DNA of 64,000 nucleotides from positions 50,154 to 114,153 of the forward strand of contig NZ_LFIQ01000053.1 of NCBI RefSeq assembly GCF_001189245.1. The letters run 5' to 3'. Below are positions 28,263 through 38,040 of this stretch, piece by piece. The DNA is from Bradyrhizobium pachyrhizi. Its GTDB lineage: Bacteria; Pseudomonadota; Alphaproteobacteria; Rhizobiales; Xanthobacteraceae. The notes under the pieces were generated by a model. The model was not told the DNA's origin. It searched no databases and saw only the letters and a list, made by a program, of their open reading frames with translations. Position numbers and translations under genes: made by a program. Every line of letters begins with the position of its first letter. Position 1 is the stretch's first letter.

Positions 28263-29465
28263 CGTCCCCTGCCCGACTTCCCCGTTTTGATCGGCTTGTC
28301 TCCTTGACTCGAGAACTCGCGATACTTACGCATCCCAGCCAACCGCAGCCGCCGACAACATCATTCTTCACAAACTCGCCGATCAGTTGCCCCCTTGGCC
28401 TCGATGAAGCGGCCCGTCTTGACCGAGGCAAAGCGAACACTTTACGCGGAGCTAATCCATCATAGGGCTCGCGGTAAGCAATAGTTCTCGCCTTCGAGGG
28501 TCATAGCGCAGCATTTTCGCATCATTCAGGAGAACCTCGCAGATTTTCTTGTCTTGCCGGCGCCTGATGCGAACCGGCCGCTATTCCTTCAGGTCTGAAT
28601 CTCAGCTTTCGCGCTGCCGAGACCGGCAACTTCACGGCTTGCTGCCGCGTAAAGCGCGACAGCTGGCGCTCGAGTCACCTTGCCATTGGAGCGGCAAGCG
28701 CTGGACATGGCCAACTACCAGTTCTGGCAGGTTGATCGAGACGACGGACACATGGCAAGCGTGGCCGAAACGAACGCTGCGGGATCACAGGTCCAGGAAC
28801 TAGGAATGCACTACAGATTTGGCCATGCCAATGGAGCGTACGAAGTTAGCAACTGCTCGCCCACAGCCACCAAAGCCGCTCGAAACCTGATTCCTCTGAT
28901 CTCATGGGCCATCATCATGAACGTTGTGACGCGATCGCTGCGCGAAGAGATTCCAAGGCTCTCTGGAAATCGCGGTCGTCGATCGTTTCGCCCTTCGCAG
29001 GCGAGCCTACCAAGCAGCTTCATGAAGCCACGGCGCCGGCTTGGCCAGCTTTGCATTCCAGTGGCCGCCATTTCGTCGAGAACGGCCTCTTCGAGCGGGA
29101 TGCTCGGCACAACTGCAGTCCTCTGCCCCATAGTGTAGCAGGGTCGAGGCTCGCAATGTCTTGACGGCGAGGACAGCTGAGGCTCCGCGCGCTCGCTGCC
29201 AGCGGTTCTCGTCCAGCCAGCAAGCGCTGTCACTCTCGGCAAATCCGGCCTGATGCACAACAAGGTGCAGACCAGATCGTTCTCGCGTTTACGGGCGACG
29301 TGGCTCGGCGCGTTAAGCGGATCTCGCTGGGATGGACGAACCGCCTTGCCCGTGAGGCGTCGGCCCCCTTGTCCTTAGACGCCGAGGCTTGGGAAGTCCG
29401 TTCTGGGCCATCAAGGCCGGTTTTCAATTCATGCGTGGTTCGCAAACAAGGACGCGAAGAAAACT
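28263..29465. other. 1.2-kb gene-poor stretch before the porin
   Basis: Open frames exist on both strands (for example 28680-29138 plus and 28811-29263 minus) but show no recognisable domain or ribosome site. I see nothing else. Confidence 0.3.
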
Positions 29466-31052
29466 GTGGGTGATTACTTTGATGCGGCGACGACGCCTCA
29501 GACATCTTCGGCCACGGCAGCACTTGCCTGCAGCTTGCGATCAAGCGAGAAGAAACCGCGACTTGCCGTCGCACTTTCTCTCGCGGCTTGTTTGATGGGC
29601 CCCCCTGTTTTGGCACAAACTGCTGAAGAGACTGGTCCCAAAAGCAGCGCTGTGGGCCAAGCCACTAAGAGAAGAACGCCAAGAGCGCCCGACATGTCCA
29701 CAAAGCTCCGGATCGGCGTGGTCAATCAGCCAGTTCGAACGGCGCCGGCATCAGCTCCCAACCTGTCTCTCATAAAGCGCAGCAGCGCCGATCGGGTTGT
29801 TCAGACGCAAACGCGAAAGACGATCGACCCCTTCGCACGCTTCGATACTTTCCGAGAAAAAGGGATCTGGCTCACCATACCGGGCCCTGTCGATACGATT
29901 GTTCAGGACAGGGACGGTGTTAGATCCGCTCTGGCTGACGTCGGGATCGGCTATATCGGCTGGACGCACAACACGTTTGCCAACGACCAGCTGCCGAATG
30001 CGGCCAGAAGCAGCATCGCCAACCAGCTCTACATGGGGCAGAATCCGACGTTTGCTACGGCGAACTTCATGATCGTCACCTACGATCTCGGCCGGTTTGG
30101 CATTCCCGATGGCCAGATTGTCGTGGGAGCGGAGCAGCAATACTGGACATGGAAGCGCCCGGGACCGGATCGAGTGGGGCTAAATACACTCGCCTATTAT
30201 CAAACTTTCCTCGACAGGAAATTCGAACTCAAACTTGGCTATCTCAGAAATCAGAATGAGTTCACCGGCACATTGTTCGGAGGGATCTCAGGATCAAACA
30301 TGTTTGCCTTGTTCCAGGCAGGCATGAGCACCAACGCCGCTCCCACGCCCGCCGTCAACCTTAAGTACAATTTTGCTGATCGCTGGTACAATAAAGTCTC
30401 CGTGCAGCGCTCCATCAGCCCAGATGGTCCTTATGCGCAGATAACCGACAATCCAACCGGCCTGAACTGGAGTACGGCCAATACAGGCATTCTTTTCATT
30501 GACGAACTTGGCTACAAGAGCAAGGCCGCTCCCGGCGTGCCCGACACATGGCTGCGGGCGGGCATTGGCTTCAACAACAGCCGCTACAAGAATCTAGCGG
30601 ATCCGGATCAACAAAGGGAGAGCGGGAACAACTTTCATTACGTCGCTGCTGACAGGCAGCTCTGGCAGAGTGATGTCGAGGGGACGCCATCTCGCGGCAT
30701 CTATGGCGGATTCTCCATCATGGGAGCTCCGCCTGACTTGAACCGGATCAGCCGGTATTACGAGCTTCGGCTGTATGCGAAGGGACCTTTTGATAGTCGT
30801 CCCAGTGATCTGATGGCTCTTGTCGCCACCAACACCGCCTGGAGCAAGTTTGCAGTGGATGCCGCCTTGGCAAAAGGACAGCTTGCGCATCGCGATACCA
30901 CTGCAATTACGGGAACATACACCGCGCATCTCGCCCCGGGTGTGTATGCAACCGTCGGACTGTCGTACGTGCACAACCCGACAAGCGTCACACACACGCC
31001 CCAAACGGAGCACGCCCTCAATCTTCTGGTGTCTACGCTGATATTCTTCTAG
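29466..31052 (+). CDS. OprB-family carbohydrate-selective porin
   Basis: The frame opens with GTG at 29466 and gives 528 residues. A signal peptide is visible slightly downstream (KKPRLAVALSLAACLMGPPV, cut after LAQ), so the true start could lie some 20 codons inside. The barrel part has the OprB landmarks: VGIGYIGWTHNTFANDQLP, YMGQNPTFATANFMIVTYDL, VVGAEQQYWTW, FELKLGYLRNQNEFTGTLFGG, and the final aromatic strand LNLLVSTLIFF. OprB-type trimers let sugars and other solutes diffuse through the outer membrane. A strong inverted repeat 50 bp downstream probably terminates it. No transporter genes adjoin. Confidence 0.82.
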   Translation: MGDYFDAATTPQTSSATAALACSLRSSEKKPRLAVALSLAACLMGPPVLAQTAEETGPKSSAVGQATKRRTPRAPDMSTKLRIGVVNQPVRTAPASAPNLSLIKRSSADRVVQTQTRKTIDPFARFDTFREKGIWLTIPGPVDTIVQDRDGVRSALADVGIGYIGWTHNTFANDQLPNAARSSIANQLYMGQNPTFATANFMIVTYDLGRFGIPDGQIVVGAEQQYWTWKRPGPDRVGLNTLAYYQTFLDRKFELKLGYLRNQNEFTGTLFGGISGSNMFALFQAGMSTNAAPTPAVNLKYNFADRWYNKVSVQRSISPDGPYAQITDNPTGLNWSTANTGILFIDELGYKSKAAPGVPDTWLRAGIGFNNSRYKNLADPDQQRESGNNFHYVAADRQLWQSDVEGTPSRGIYGGFSIMGAPPDLNRISRYYELRLYAKGPFDSRPSDLMALVATNTAWSKFAVDAALAKGQLAHRDTTAITGTYTAHLAPGVYATVGLSYVHNPTSVTHTPQTEHALNLLVSTLIFF

Positions 31053-31103
31053 TCATCGAGGATGCACACCAATTCGGCTTCCCAGTCCTCGGTTTTAAAA
31101 ATA

Positions 31104-31142
31104 GGTAATGCGTCAGTTTGAATTTCAAACTGAGGCATTACC
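31104..31142. terminator. Long hairpin, probable terminator between converging genes
   Basis: Arms GGTAATGCGTCAGTTTGAA and TTCAAACTGAGGCATTACC form a 19-bp stem with one mismatch and a single-base centre, flanked by A/T-rich DNA on both sides (TTTTAAAAATA left, AAAATTA right). It lies between the convergent porin and acyltransferase genes, so it could stop transcription from both sides. Confidence 0.65.
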
Positions 31143-31256
31143 AAAATTACGTGCTACTTCTGTCAACGCGTCGGCTGGAGGCTGCGAAGAGCGAACCGGG
31201 AGCCGGCTCTCGGATGATCCCGGGGGCTTCCGATCGGATTTCGGCTACAGCTCTAC

Positions 31257-32435
31257 TTATGCGCGGGCTGATCCGCTGGACAAAAGGGCGCGGGGCGAAG
31301 CTCCTAGAATGAGCTGAGACAGATAAGGAATGTCGCGCACGGTTCGGCGCACCATCAGCGCGACGAGAACAATCGCTCCCCCTAGAATTCCCGCCACGGC
31401 CAACCTGGTTGTGAGATCCGAAGGCACTGCGTACCGTATCGAATCCATGAGGCGAAATACCGTACCCTGAATCAAGTACAGCACCAGCGTGCTCTGTCCC
31501 ATTTCCACGGCGATAAAGCGGACCACTCGATTTGAGCGGCCAGATCTCCAGCATTGCAAGAAGAGCTCAATCATGATCGCTGAGGCTGCCGCAGAGCCAA
31601 AAAGCATCAGAAGCACGTTCTTCGCCGACAGCACATCTTGAACCAACGCGAGATTTTTGTAGACGTAAGTGTCCTTCTGCCAGGCCAGAAAACACACCAG
31701 TGCCGCTATCCAGAGAGACACGACCAAGATCAGCTTGTAAGATGGTGTTATGCTTGTCCACCGGCCTTTCGACTGCGCAAATGAGAAGCCCAGGCAGAAA
31801 AACGGGTAAGTGTACTTTATGAGAGGAAATATGGAGAATGTCAGGGGTGCGAGCGCGACCAGTACGACTGATACGAACAAGATCCAGGGCGAGCAATGAT
31901 CGAAGATCGAAAGAATTTTAACGAGAAGAAAATGAACGAACGCTGCCCAGATGAACCAGTATGTGTCGGCAACATCGTTCAGAACTGGCAAAATGTCGCC
32001 CGATGCGTCAGGCGCGCGGGGGAGCACAGCCAACTTTGCTGTCTCCAGGAGGGCGCACCAAAACAGCATGGGCAGCAAGAGCTGCATCGCCCGATCGCCG
32101 ACGGCTTGCGCTAACGACTTTCGCAACAGCGCACGGCAAGCAAGATGTCCGCTTATCGCCATAAAGAGAGGCATATGGAACATGTAGATCCATTTGAAGC
32201 ATGGCGAATCCCAGAAGCCTTCATCTCGGTAGAGGATATACTGGATCAGGTGACCGACGATCACCAAAATGATCAGCACTCCTTTGGCAAAATCCAAAGC
32301 TAGATCGCGATCGTTCGCCTCTGGCGCACCAGGTGCAGTCGATCCGGTTAAATTTCGCAATGTATCAATCATTCGCTCCTGCAGCTTTGCTCCATGGAGA
32401 TCGATCCGACCGATCATCGTGGAGGCAATTGCCAT
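31257..32435 (-). CDS. Acyltransferase-3 family membrane O-acyltransferase (NolL/NodX-like)
   Basis: Up to 392 residues. The ATG at 32372 (MIDTLRNLTGSTAPGAPEAN) with AGGAG just upstream is a likely alternative start, giving 371. It has about ten membrane segments and the family motif LDFAKGVLIILVIVGHLIQY with the conserved histidine, followed by FHMPLFMAISGHLA. This family O-acetylates sugars at the inner membrane; NolL and NodX, which acetylate Nod factors, belong to it. Since NodZ fucosylates the Nod factor here, a NolL role on fucose is attractive. However, no nod box is seen upstream; instead a tts box lies at 32551-32579, which suggests control by the type III secretion regulator TtsI. 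Substrate therefore uncertain. Confidence 0.8.
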   Translation of the reverse strand: MAIASTMIGRIDLHGAKLQERMIDTLRNLTGSTAPGAPEANDRDLALDFAKGVLIILVIVGHLIQYILYRDEGFWDSPCFKWIYMFHMPLFMAISGHLACRALLRKSLAQAVGDRAMQLLLPMLFWCALLETAKLAVLPRAPDASGDILPVLNDVADTYWFIWAAFVHFLLVKILSIFDHCSPWILFVSVVLVALAPLTFSIFPLIKYTYPFFCLGFSFAQSKGRWTSITPSYKLILVVSLWIAALVCFLAWQKDTYVYKNLALVQDVLSAKNVLLMLFGSAAASAIMIELFLQCWRSGRSNRVVRFIAVEMGQSTLVLYLIQGTVFRLMDSIRYAVPSDLTTRLAVAGILGGAIVLVALMVRRTVRDIPYLSQLILGASPRALLSSGSARA

Positions 32436-32550
32436 TTAGAGACTACGCTCCGATAGCTGGCTGGGCACCAATGTTCAATTATATGGAGGCAGGTGATCGG
32501 TATAAAGAAAGAGGGAAGGAGTTATACGAGGGTTTGCAGATCGGCGATCT

Positions 32551-32579
32551 GTGCGGCCGCAAGCTTTCGAAAAGCTGAC
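32551..32579 (-). promoter_or_regulatory. tts box (TtsI binding site)
   Basis: On the minus strand it reads GTCAGCTTTTCGAAAGCT followed by TGCGGCCGCA, matching the TtsI consensus GTCAGCTT-N-TCGAAAGCT-NNNNC essentially perfectly. It points at the acyltransferase gene, whose frame opens about 115 bp downstream. TtsI, activated through NodD and NodVW/NodD cascades, drives type III secretion and effector genes in rhizobia. Confidence 0.8.
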
Positions 32580-32791
32580 GAGATCAAGTGTTCGCAACAA
32601 GCAGCGGCGCGGCGATCGCATGATGTCTTCTGAAACATGCAACATAAAGCCGGCCAGCTGTGGCTTCGCAGCCCGCCTGAAGTTGAGCTGCCGCGGGTGC
32701 GTTCAAACCCAAGCAAAGCTTCCCTCGCCGTCATCCATACCAGGACGGCGCATGGCATCAACTACGCCTTTTTCGTGAATGTTTCTGTGCC

Positions 32792-33772
32792 CTATCTTCC
32801 GCTGGGCAGCCAATCCGTGGCCTCGCCGAAGAACGCCCTCAGCGACCATTTCGCGGCTTGGCTATCGGTCAGTTGATGAGAGTGAGGCTCGCGGCCTGCC
32901 GGATTGGCTCCAATGCCGGAGGATTTGTATTCGGCATAGTTGGCCGTCTTAAGTGTAATCGTCTTGCCCGGAGTCCACTCGCGCCAGCCTTCCGCTATGA
33001 TCGGTGCATCCATCTTCGTCGACAGGAACACCACTGTGGCATAGGGGCGCCAAGGCCGGCCGAGCGCCACATAGCGCGCGGCAGGGTCGGCAGTCAGCCT
33101 GCAATGATCGAAAACATACGCGCTGTCCTCGTCCGAGGCTCCTTTGCTCTGTGCGGTATACACGACCGCTTGATTTGCGATGCCGTGCAACTCACATTGT
33201 CGGAAATAGGCCTTGGCATCACCAAATATGAAATCGACATGCCCCTCGATGTAGCAGTTCGAGAAGTATTGTCGCGATACTCGGCCGTTCGGCCGCTTAC
33301 CGGCAAACAGCGTGTCCTGGGCGCCGAGCAGGCGGACGCGGGTGATAACGTCCCTGTCTCCAGTGACCGACAACGCCACCGCCTGCGAGGATGGATTGGC
33401 CGGATTGAGCGCGTAGTCGTTTTGGATTGTCAAATTATCGAGCCGGAAATCATCGCCAGAGGCGTCCAGCGTCGCAGAACGAGCGGTTTCTCCGACATTG
33501 ATCGCGCCGTCGCCATACACAACGACCGTATCATTTGGCTTCTTGCCGGAACCTATGATATGTACACCAGATTTAGAGACTTTGACCTTCTCGCGATAAA
33601 TGCCCGGCGCGATCTGGATGTCCCCGCCTTGGATCGGTAATGCGTCGATCGCTTCCTGAACCGAGTGATAGGCTGCCCTGTCGGCATGCGAGACAAAAAG
33701 TGGCTGAGCATGGGCCGCCGAGATGCAGAAACTTCCGACCAGAACTGCAGCGAACAGCGCGAAAATCCGCAT
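32792..33772 (-). CDS. Secreted pectin methylesterase (CE8)
   Basis: A 326-residue carbohydrate esterase family 8 protein. The start at 33772 gives a clean signal peptide (MRIFALFAAVLVGSFCISAA, cut after AHA). The parallel beta-helix carries all family motifs: IAPGIYREKVKV near residue 57, SSQAVALSV, LGAQDTLFAG with the catalytic Asp, GHVDFIFGDAKAYF with the second Asp, and VALGRPWRPYA with the Arg. It removes methyl esters from host pectin, exposing it to polygalacturonase. That enzyme is encoded just upstream on the same strand (34031-35329), with 258 bp between. The pair should loosen plant cell walls during infection; secretion across the outer membrane is inferred. Confidence 0.92.
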   Translation of the reverse strand: MRIFALFAAVLVGSFCISAAHAQPLFVSHADRAAYHSVQEAIDALPIQGGDIQIAPGIYREKVKVSKSGVHIIGSGKKPNDTVVVYGDGAINVGETARSATLDASGDDFRLDNLTIQNDYALNPANPSSQAVALSVTGDRDVITRVRLLGAQDTLFAGKRPNGRVSRQYFSNCYIEGHVDFIFGDAKAYFRQCELHGIANQAVVYTAQSKGASDEDSAYVFDHCRLTADPAARYVALGRPWRPYATVVFLSTKMDAPIIAEGWREWTPGKTITLKTANYAEYKSSGIGANPAGREPHSHQLTDSQAAKWSLRAFFGEATDWLPSGR

Positions 33773-34030
33773 GTGGTCTCACCTTTTGTCGGGCTCGCTG
33801 CACGCTCGATGCAGTCGGGATAACGTCCCGCCGCGACAAGCAGCTGAGTATGATCAACACGTTTCTCCACCGAGCCGGAACTCTCGCGCAACTGCGGGAA
33901 CGTCCGATGGCGGTGACCCTGTCGGACTGCTGCAATGAGGGTGTCAGCGCCGTGTCTCGTCGCAACGCCCGTGAATCAAAGCGGTATCGAGGCGCATCTG
34001 ACCGGCCTGAGCTTCGACACCGAGTTGTGC

Positions 34031-35329
34031 TTAATCATTACCGTCCCGGAATGCTCTGGCACATCCCTCCCATCCGCGCGACGCCGGTTCTCTGGCTCGC
34101 CCGGGTAGCGGCGGCGACACATCAGAATGATCGGCGGTCACATTGGCATGTTCGAGCTGCCAAGTCGCGGAATCGGCAAATCGAACATCCTCGAGCGTCA
34201 CATCAAGGGCGTGCCGCTCGTCGACCCCGCGCATCAGCAGCGCACCATTGTCGCCACGCACATGGCGCAGAACGATCTGGCGATAGACTGGAATCCTCGT
34301 GCCTTGGGCACGTGGATCGTATTTTGTATCGAACGCGACCGGCCATCGGTTGCCCCGCAGACACACGTTCTCATAGGTCACCCGTTCGACCAGGCCGCCT
34401 CGGCTGATATCGCTCTTGATGCGCAGGCCGGACGTCGTGCCGTCCAAGGTCAGGTTGCGGACCAGTATGTCACTGGCGCCGGAATTCACCTCGCTGCCGA
34501 TCGACATCCCGTGCCCCCAGCCGAAGTAGTTATCGGTGATGGAGATATGACGGGTTGCGCCATTGTCGCCGGCTTTGATTGCGACGTTATCGTCTCCAGT
34601 GCGGATAAAACTGTGGGTGATTGTTACGTCCTGGCTGGCGCCAGGATCGATGCCGTCGGTATTGCGGGCATCGGCCGGTGCATCGATCGTGAGGCCCCAG
34701 AACGTGGCACCTTGGACCCGGTTCATCGCGACATGGAAACTGGGTGAATTGCGCAAGGTGACGCCAGAAACAGTGATGTCCTGTGCATGATCAATCTGGA
34801 TCAAACGCGGGGCGTTCTGGTTGCCGCCCTCGGCCTGTGCGCGGCGGGCCAGCTGCCACCAGGTTTCGGCGCTGCCGACCATCGGTGCACCGCCCTGGCC
34901 GTCGATGATGCCGTCGCCGTAGATGCCGCCGCCGCGCGTTTTGGAGAAGCTGACGAACGGCCGACAACCGTCGCCTTTCGCCCCGATGCGACCACACTGT
35001 CCGCGACCCTTGTCGTAGGCAGCAGGTTCGGGGATGGCGAAAAGCGTTGCACCGCGTCCGATCCACAAGGTCACGCCCGATTTCATCTCGAGTGAGCCCG
35101 ATCGGAACTCGCCACGCCCGAGATAGACCGCAGCACCGGCGGGGCAATGGTCGATGGCACCTTGCAGCCTCGCCGTGTCGTTCCCACCAGATGGCACCGG
35201 GCGGTCGCAGACCGTTTGAGGTGCTCCGGGTTCGGCGACAATGCGGCGATCTTGTGCTTTCGCGGTGGGGCAAAAAGCGATGAAGGCAACGCTAAACAAC
35301 AGGGTCCATTCGCGAAAAAGCTTTGTCAT
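34031..35329 (-). CDS. Secreted polygalacturonase (GH28)
   Basis: A 432-residue glycoside hydrolase family 28 protein. The signal peptide is MTKLFREWTLLFSVAFIAFC, cut near TAKAQ. The catalytic signatures are intact and in order: NTDGIDPGASQDV near residue 222, RTGDDNVAIKAG with the paired Asp, GWGHGMSIGSEV with the catalytic His, and GLRIKSDISRGG near 305. It hydrolyses de-esterified homogalacturonan. It precedes the pectin methylesterase on the same strand. Related enzymes in Bradyrhizobium are linked to symbiotic infection; no tts box or nod box is visible immediately upstream, so regulation is unknown. Confidence 0.93.
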   Translation of the reverse strand: MTKLFREWTLLFSVAFIAFCPTAKAQDRRIVAEPGAPQTVCDRPVPSGGNDTARLQGAIDHCPAGAAVYLGRGEFRSGSLEMKSGVTLWIGRGATLFAIPEPAAYDKGRGQCGRIGAKGDGCRPFVSFSKTRGGGIYGDGIIDGQGGAPMVGSAETWWQLARRAQAEGGNQNAPRLIQIDHAQDITVSGVTLRNSPSFHVAMNRVQGATFWGLTIDAPADARNTDGIDPGASQDVTITHSFIRTGDDNVAIKAGDNGATRHISITDNYFGWGHGMSIGSEVNSGASDILVRNLTLDGTTSGLRIKSDISRGGLVERVTYENVCLRGNRWPVAFDTKYDPRAQGTRIPVYRQIVLRHVRGDNGALLMRGVDERHALDVTLEDVRFADSATWQLEHANVTADHSDVSPPLPGRAREPASRGWEGCARAFRDGND

Positions 35330-36859
35330 CGACCTCGTCTCGTGCCGCGAGCATCCTCGCCACTACCTTGTCCTGAGCTGAGCGCCGGCCAATCGGCCGC
35401 CGTTCGCCGCACTGGCCCGCGCAAGATGACATTTATAAGACCGCAAACGAGAGCGTGGGCCTTGCCAACGACGGCACTCGACGGCTGATGCCATCGAGGC
35501 AGAGCCGGAGCACCTCACGTCCGCATCGATTCTTCAGCGAACGGAGCAGCCGCAAGCCAGATACGAGGCGGCCAGGCACCATGTGCTCAGGTAGAGCAGC
35601 CTGCTTTGGACCGAACAGAACCAGAAACAGACTCAGGTCGATCGACGGCTATGCACGTGAACTGATTTTTCGATCTCGACCCTTTATTTTGCCCGGGATC
35701 AAACATTCTTGCCTGCAAACTCTCGAATAAGACCGAGCAGCGCGTCGGGGGCGATAAGCCGGGACGAGAAAGAACCGCCAGATCGCAGCTGAACGACAAG
35801 TTACTGCTCGGGCGCCGCCGTAGTTTACAGAACGGCTCGGCGCAGTGGGTGATTGAATAGTGCAGTTCGCGGCGCCGTTGCTCGCAGCTTGAAGCGTTTT
35901 CCGCGTTCAGCATGTCGTAGTTTTGCGAGCCTTATCGAATCGAAGACCAGGCAGCACGCCGCGGCCGCGCATCGAATGCCAAAAAGACAGTACGCGCTCG
36001 ACCACTTGCAAGCGGTGGCGGTGGTGTAGCGACGACGATGAGGTCGCAAGTTGACCGTCGATCATTGCAGAAGACGATGAGTTGTGATTTGGGCGCGAGC
36101 GCGCCTAGCTGTGTACGTTACGTACATAGCTGCTGTAGTGGCAGCTACTTTACCCGACATTTGGTTAGCTCTTTGCTTACGGTGTGATCTTGCGACCTCA
36201 GTGGTAGAACCGATGCAGGTTCATGATTCTGTGCGAAATTATGCTGCGAGCGCTAAAAGTTCCAAAGTTGCGACCAGGCTTTTACAAAGGGTCAAAGGAA
36301 TATTCGACGACAAGCACCATCAACCCACCGTGCTAGTTCAGTAGAGACCATGAATAGACGGTGACCCGAATCGCGGATGGCGGTCCGCCGACCGTCGGAA
36401 GGCCCTGCCCGCCTGGGACTAAATCAGGGTCGGATTTCGGAACTCCGCGATCTCCCGGTGCGAACGAATCACCTGCGGAATCCTGCTGATTGAGAGCAGT
36501 CTTTAACCTTGTTGTTTGCGGTGCGACAAGCCGTTTCTGCCGACGCCAATAAGGCTCGAAGAACTTGATTGCATACGGAGAAAGGCCGCTCTCGAAGAGA
36601 TAAGCAGGTCAGCCCAGCAGGCCTGTTTGTCGCTGGCTGGGCTTTGGGAGATTCCGACGAAGCCGATTGTCCGCATCAGTTGCGCTGGACCGCTGCTTCA
36701 TCGAGCGGGAGTTTGCGATTTCGGAGGTGATGTACTCGGGTAATTGAGCTACCAGGATTATCGGAACATCGGGCAATCTCGCATGCCCCCGGCCGAGCCG
36801 TCTACTACGACTCTCGCGCGCGCCTTTTACCTAGTTCACCGACATGGTCACGCTTCCCT
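35330..36859. other. 1.5-kb gap with a 25-bp palindrome
   Basis: No convincing gene. At 36107-36131 the sequence AGCTGTGTACGT-T-ACGTACATAGCT forms an inverted repeat with 12-bp arms (one mismatch). A second shorter one (AGCTGC ... GCAGCT) follows directly. A small frame of 43 codons downstream, starting at an ATG near 36213, has no recognisable features. The rest looks degenerate. Confidence 0.35.
36107..36131. repeat. 25-bp inverted repeat
   Basis: Arms AGCTGTGTACGT and ACGTACATAGCT around a single central T, in DNA that otherwise shows no gene. The core GTACGTTACGTAC could be an operator for a dimeric regulator. Confidence 0.45.
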
Positions 36860-36864
36860 CCGGA

Positions 36865-37300
36865 AACGTGCGGTGATTTTAGTGAGCCACCTAAAGCTTC
36901 GATGTAGCGTCGTAGATTGCTGACATACAGATCCGCGCGACGTTCTAGTTTCGCGATGGCGCGTTGGCCTACGTTTGGTTCACGCGCCAGCTCTTTCTTG
37001 CGAGCGCGCGCCTGCGCGAAGTTTGGCGGCCAGGTGATGTCGTCTCGCTTGAAGCAAGAATCGAGGATGCACAGCGTGCCGTCCAGCCATCAGGTCGTCC
37101 CTTCCTTCTTAAGCCTTCGAGATGCCCCCGTCGCAACGCTTGTCAGCGAGGGCAGCATTCTTCGTAGAACATGTCCTTACCCGTCTTGCCTCCGCCGATC
37201 AGCGCCGCGCCGTAGAAGAAGCCGATCCCATGAAAATTCTCATCCAAATTGACGCTGTTAGCGGTAACCTTCCCGATCGCCAAGCTCACCTTCCGGCAGT
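36865..37300 (-). pseudogene. Decayed HigBA/RelE-Xre type toxin-antitoxin pair
   Basis: On the minus strand the right part encodes GIGFFYGAALIGGGKTGKDM then FYEECCPR and a stop, resembling the C-terminal GGDKTGxxRFY of RelE/HigB toxins. The left part encodes KKELAREPNVGQRAIAKLER then RADLYVSNLRRYIEALGGSL, the classic Xre-family antitoxin ending of such pairs. Start codons and reading frames between are lost, so both genes are remnants. The order toxin then antitoxin on one strand is that of higBA. It lies 300 bp from the AbiE remnant, forming a small defence/stability-gene graveyard. Confidence 0.55.
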
Positions 37301-37619
37301 CGGCTTCCCAGCTGACGGAAAGCTGACGTGACCTGATCATGAAAGTGGATCTGTCTGCTCACAAACGCCGGCCGCGGCCAGTGCGACGTGCCCGGCCGCC
37401 GGCAAGATGAGCCGCTCGGCCACGACCACTTCCTGCTAGCGCCGCGCCTCCGTTTTTTCAAAGTGGAGCCCGGTGGCAAAAAGGAAACCGGATCGGCAGG
37501 TGGCACGCTTCTCGTGCCCAACTTCCCGACCGCTTTGGCCGTCCGGAAAAGCTACCGACCAGTGGCCTGAACAACTGCAGTGTATGGATAATACCGGTGC
37601 CCGATCGACAGAAACCAAA

Positions 37620-37934
37620 TGCAGGAATTGGAGCGTGGCTTTTTTGCAGTCAAGGGCGAAGCGTTTGACGAGTCAGAAGTCCCGCCTCGTTCGGGACGTG
37701 GCCCGCGGCGCCTACAACAGCCTCGGCGTCGGTACCACGCAGCTTTACGACAAGACCGTCGTCTATAACCACAAGCGCCACGGCGAATCTCAGCTCGGCA
37801 ATCGCAAGTTTGCCTTTCGCGTGAAACCACGCTTTCCCAAGTCGCTGACGCGGGAGTTTCTGCTCGTTGATCTGGTCAACAACGTCGATCAGCTTGCCGA
37901 AGCGAAAGACGAGGTTCTCAGGAGGGTCGCCTAA
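37620..37934 (+). pseudogene. AbiEi-like antitoxin remnant (DUF6088 type)
   Basis: The C-terminal part of an open frame here reads YNSLGVGTTQLYDKTVVYNH, then QLGNRKFAFRVKPRFPKSLT and LLVDLVNNVDQLAEAKDEVL, ending at 37934. It resembles the antitoxin of AbiE-type IV toxin-antitoxin systems, in which a 'NxLGL-TQ-PxKxVYLTDG...IGxxxFxFR' pattern is typical. The frame upstream (to 37473) does not look like the N-terminal winged helix of AbiEi, and a second frame at 37619 competes, so the 5' part appears damaged. The toxin homologue follows 106 bp downstream on the same strand. Confidence 0.55.
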
Positions 37935-38040
37935 CGTGCCATGTCATCGAACCGGCGGCGCCTGCAACAGGCGGTTCGTTCCTATGGAAATGAGCGAACA
38001 AGGAAGTTCTTCGATCGCGCCTTGAAAGCGAGCGGGTCGC

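Noticed and set aside
28597..28625. TCAGCTTTCGCGCTG as a tts box
   Set aside because: Spacing and right half-site do not match the consensus and no gene follows.
33640..34407. Plus-strand frame of 255 codons between the pectinase genes
   Set aside because: It is antisense to the polygalacturonase gene and the methylesterase leader and shows no domain.
37308..37331. Possible second tts box (GTCAGCTTTCCGTCAGCT on the minus strand)
   Set aside because: The core TCGAAAGCT has three mismatches and no intact gene follows; only decayed toxin-antitoxin DNA.
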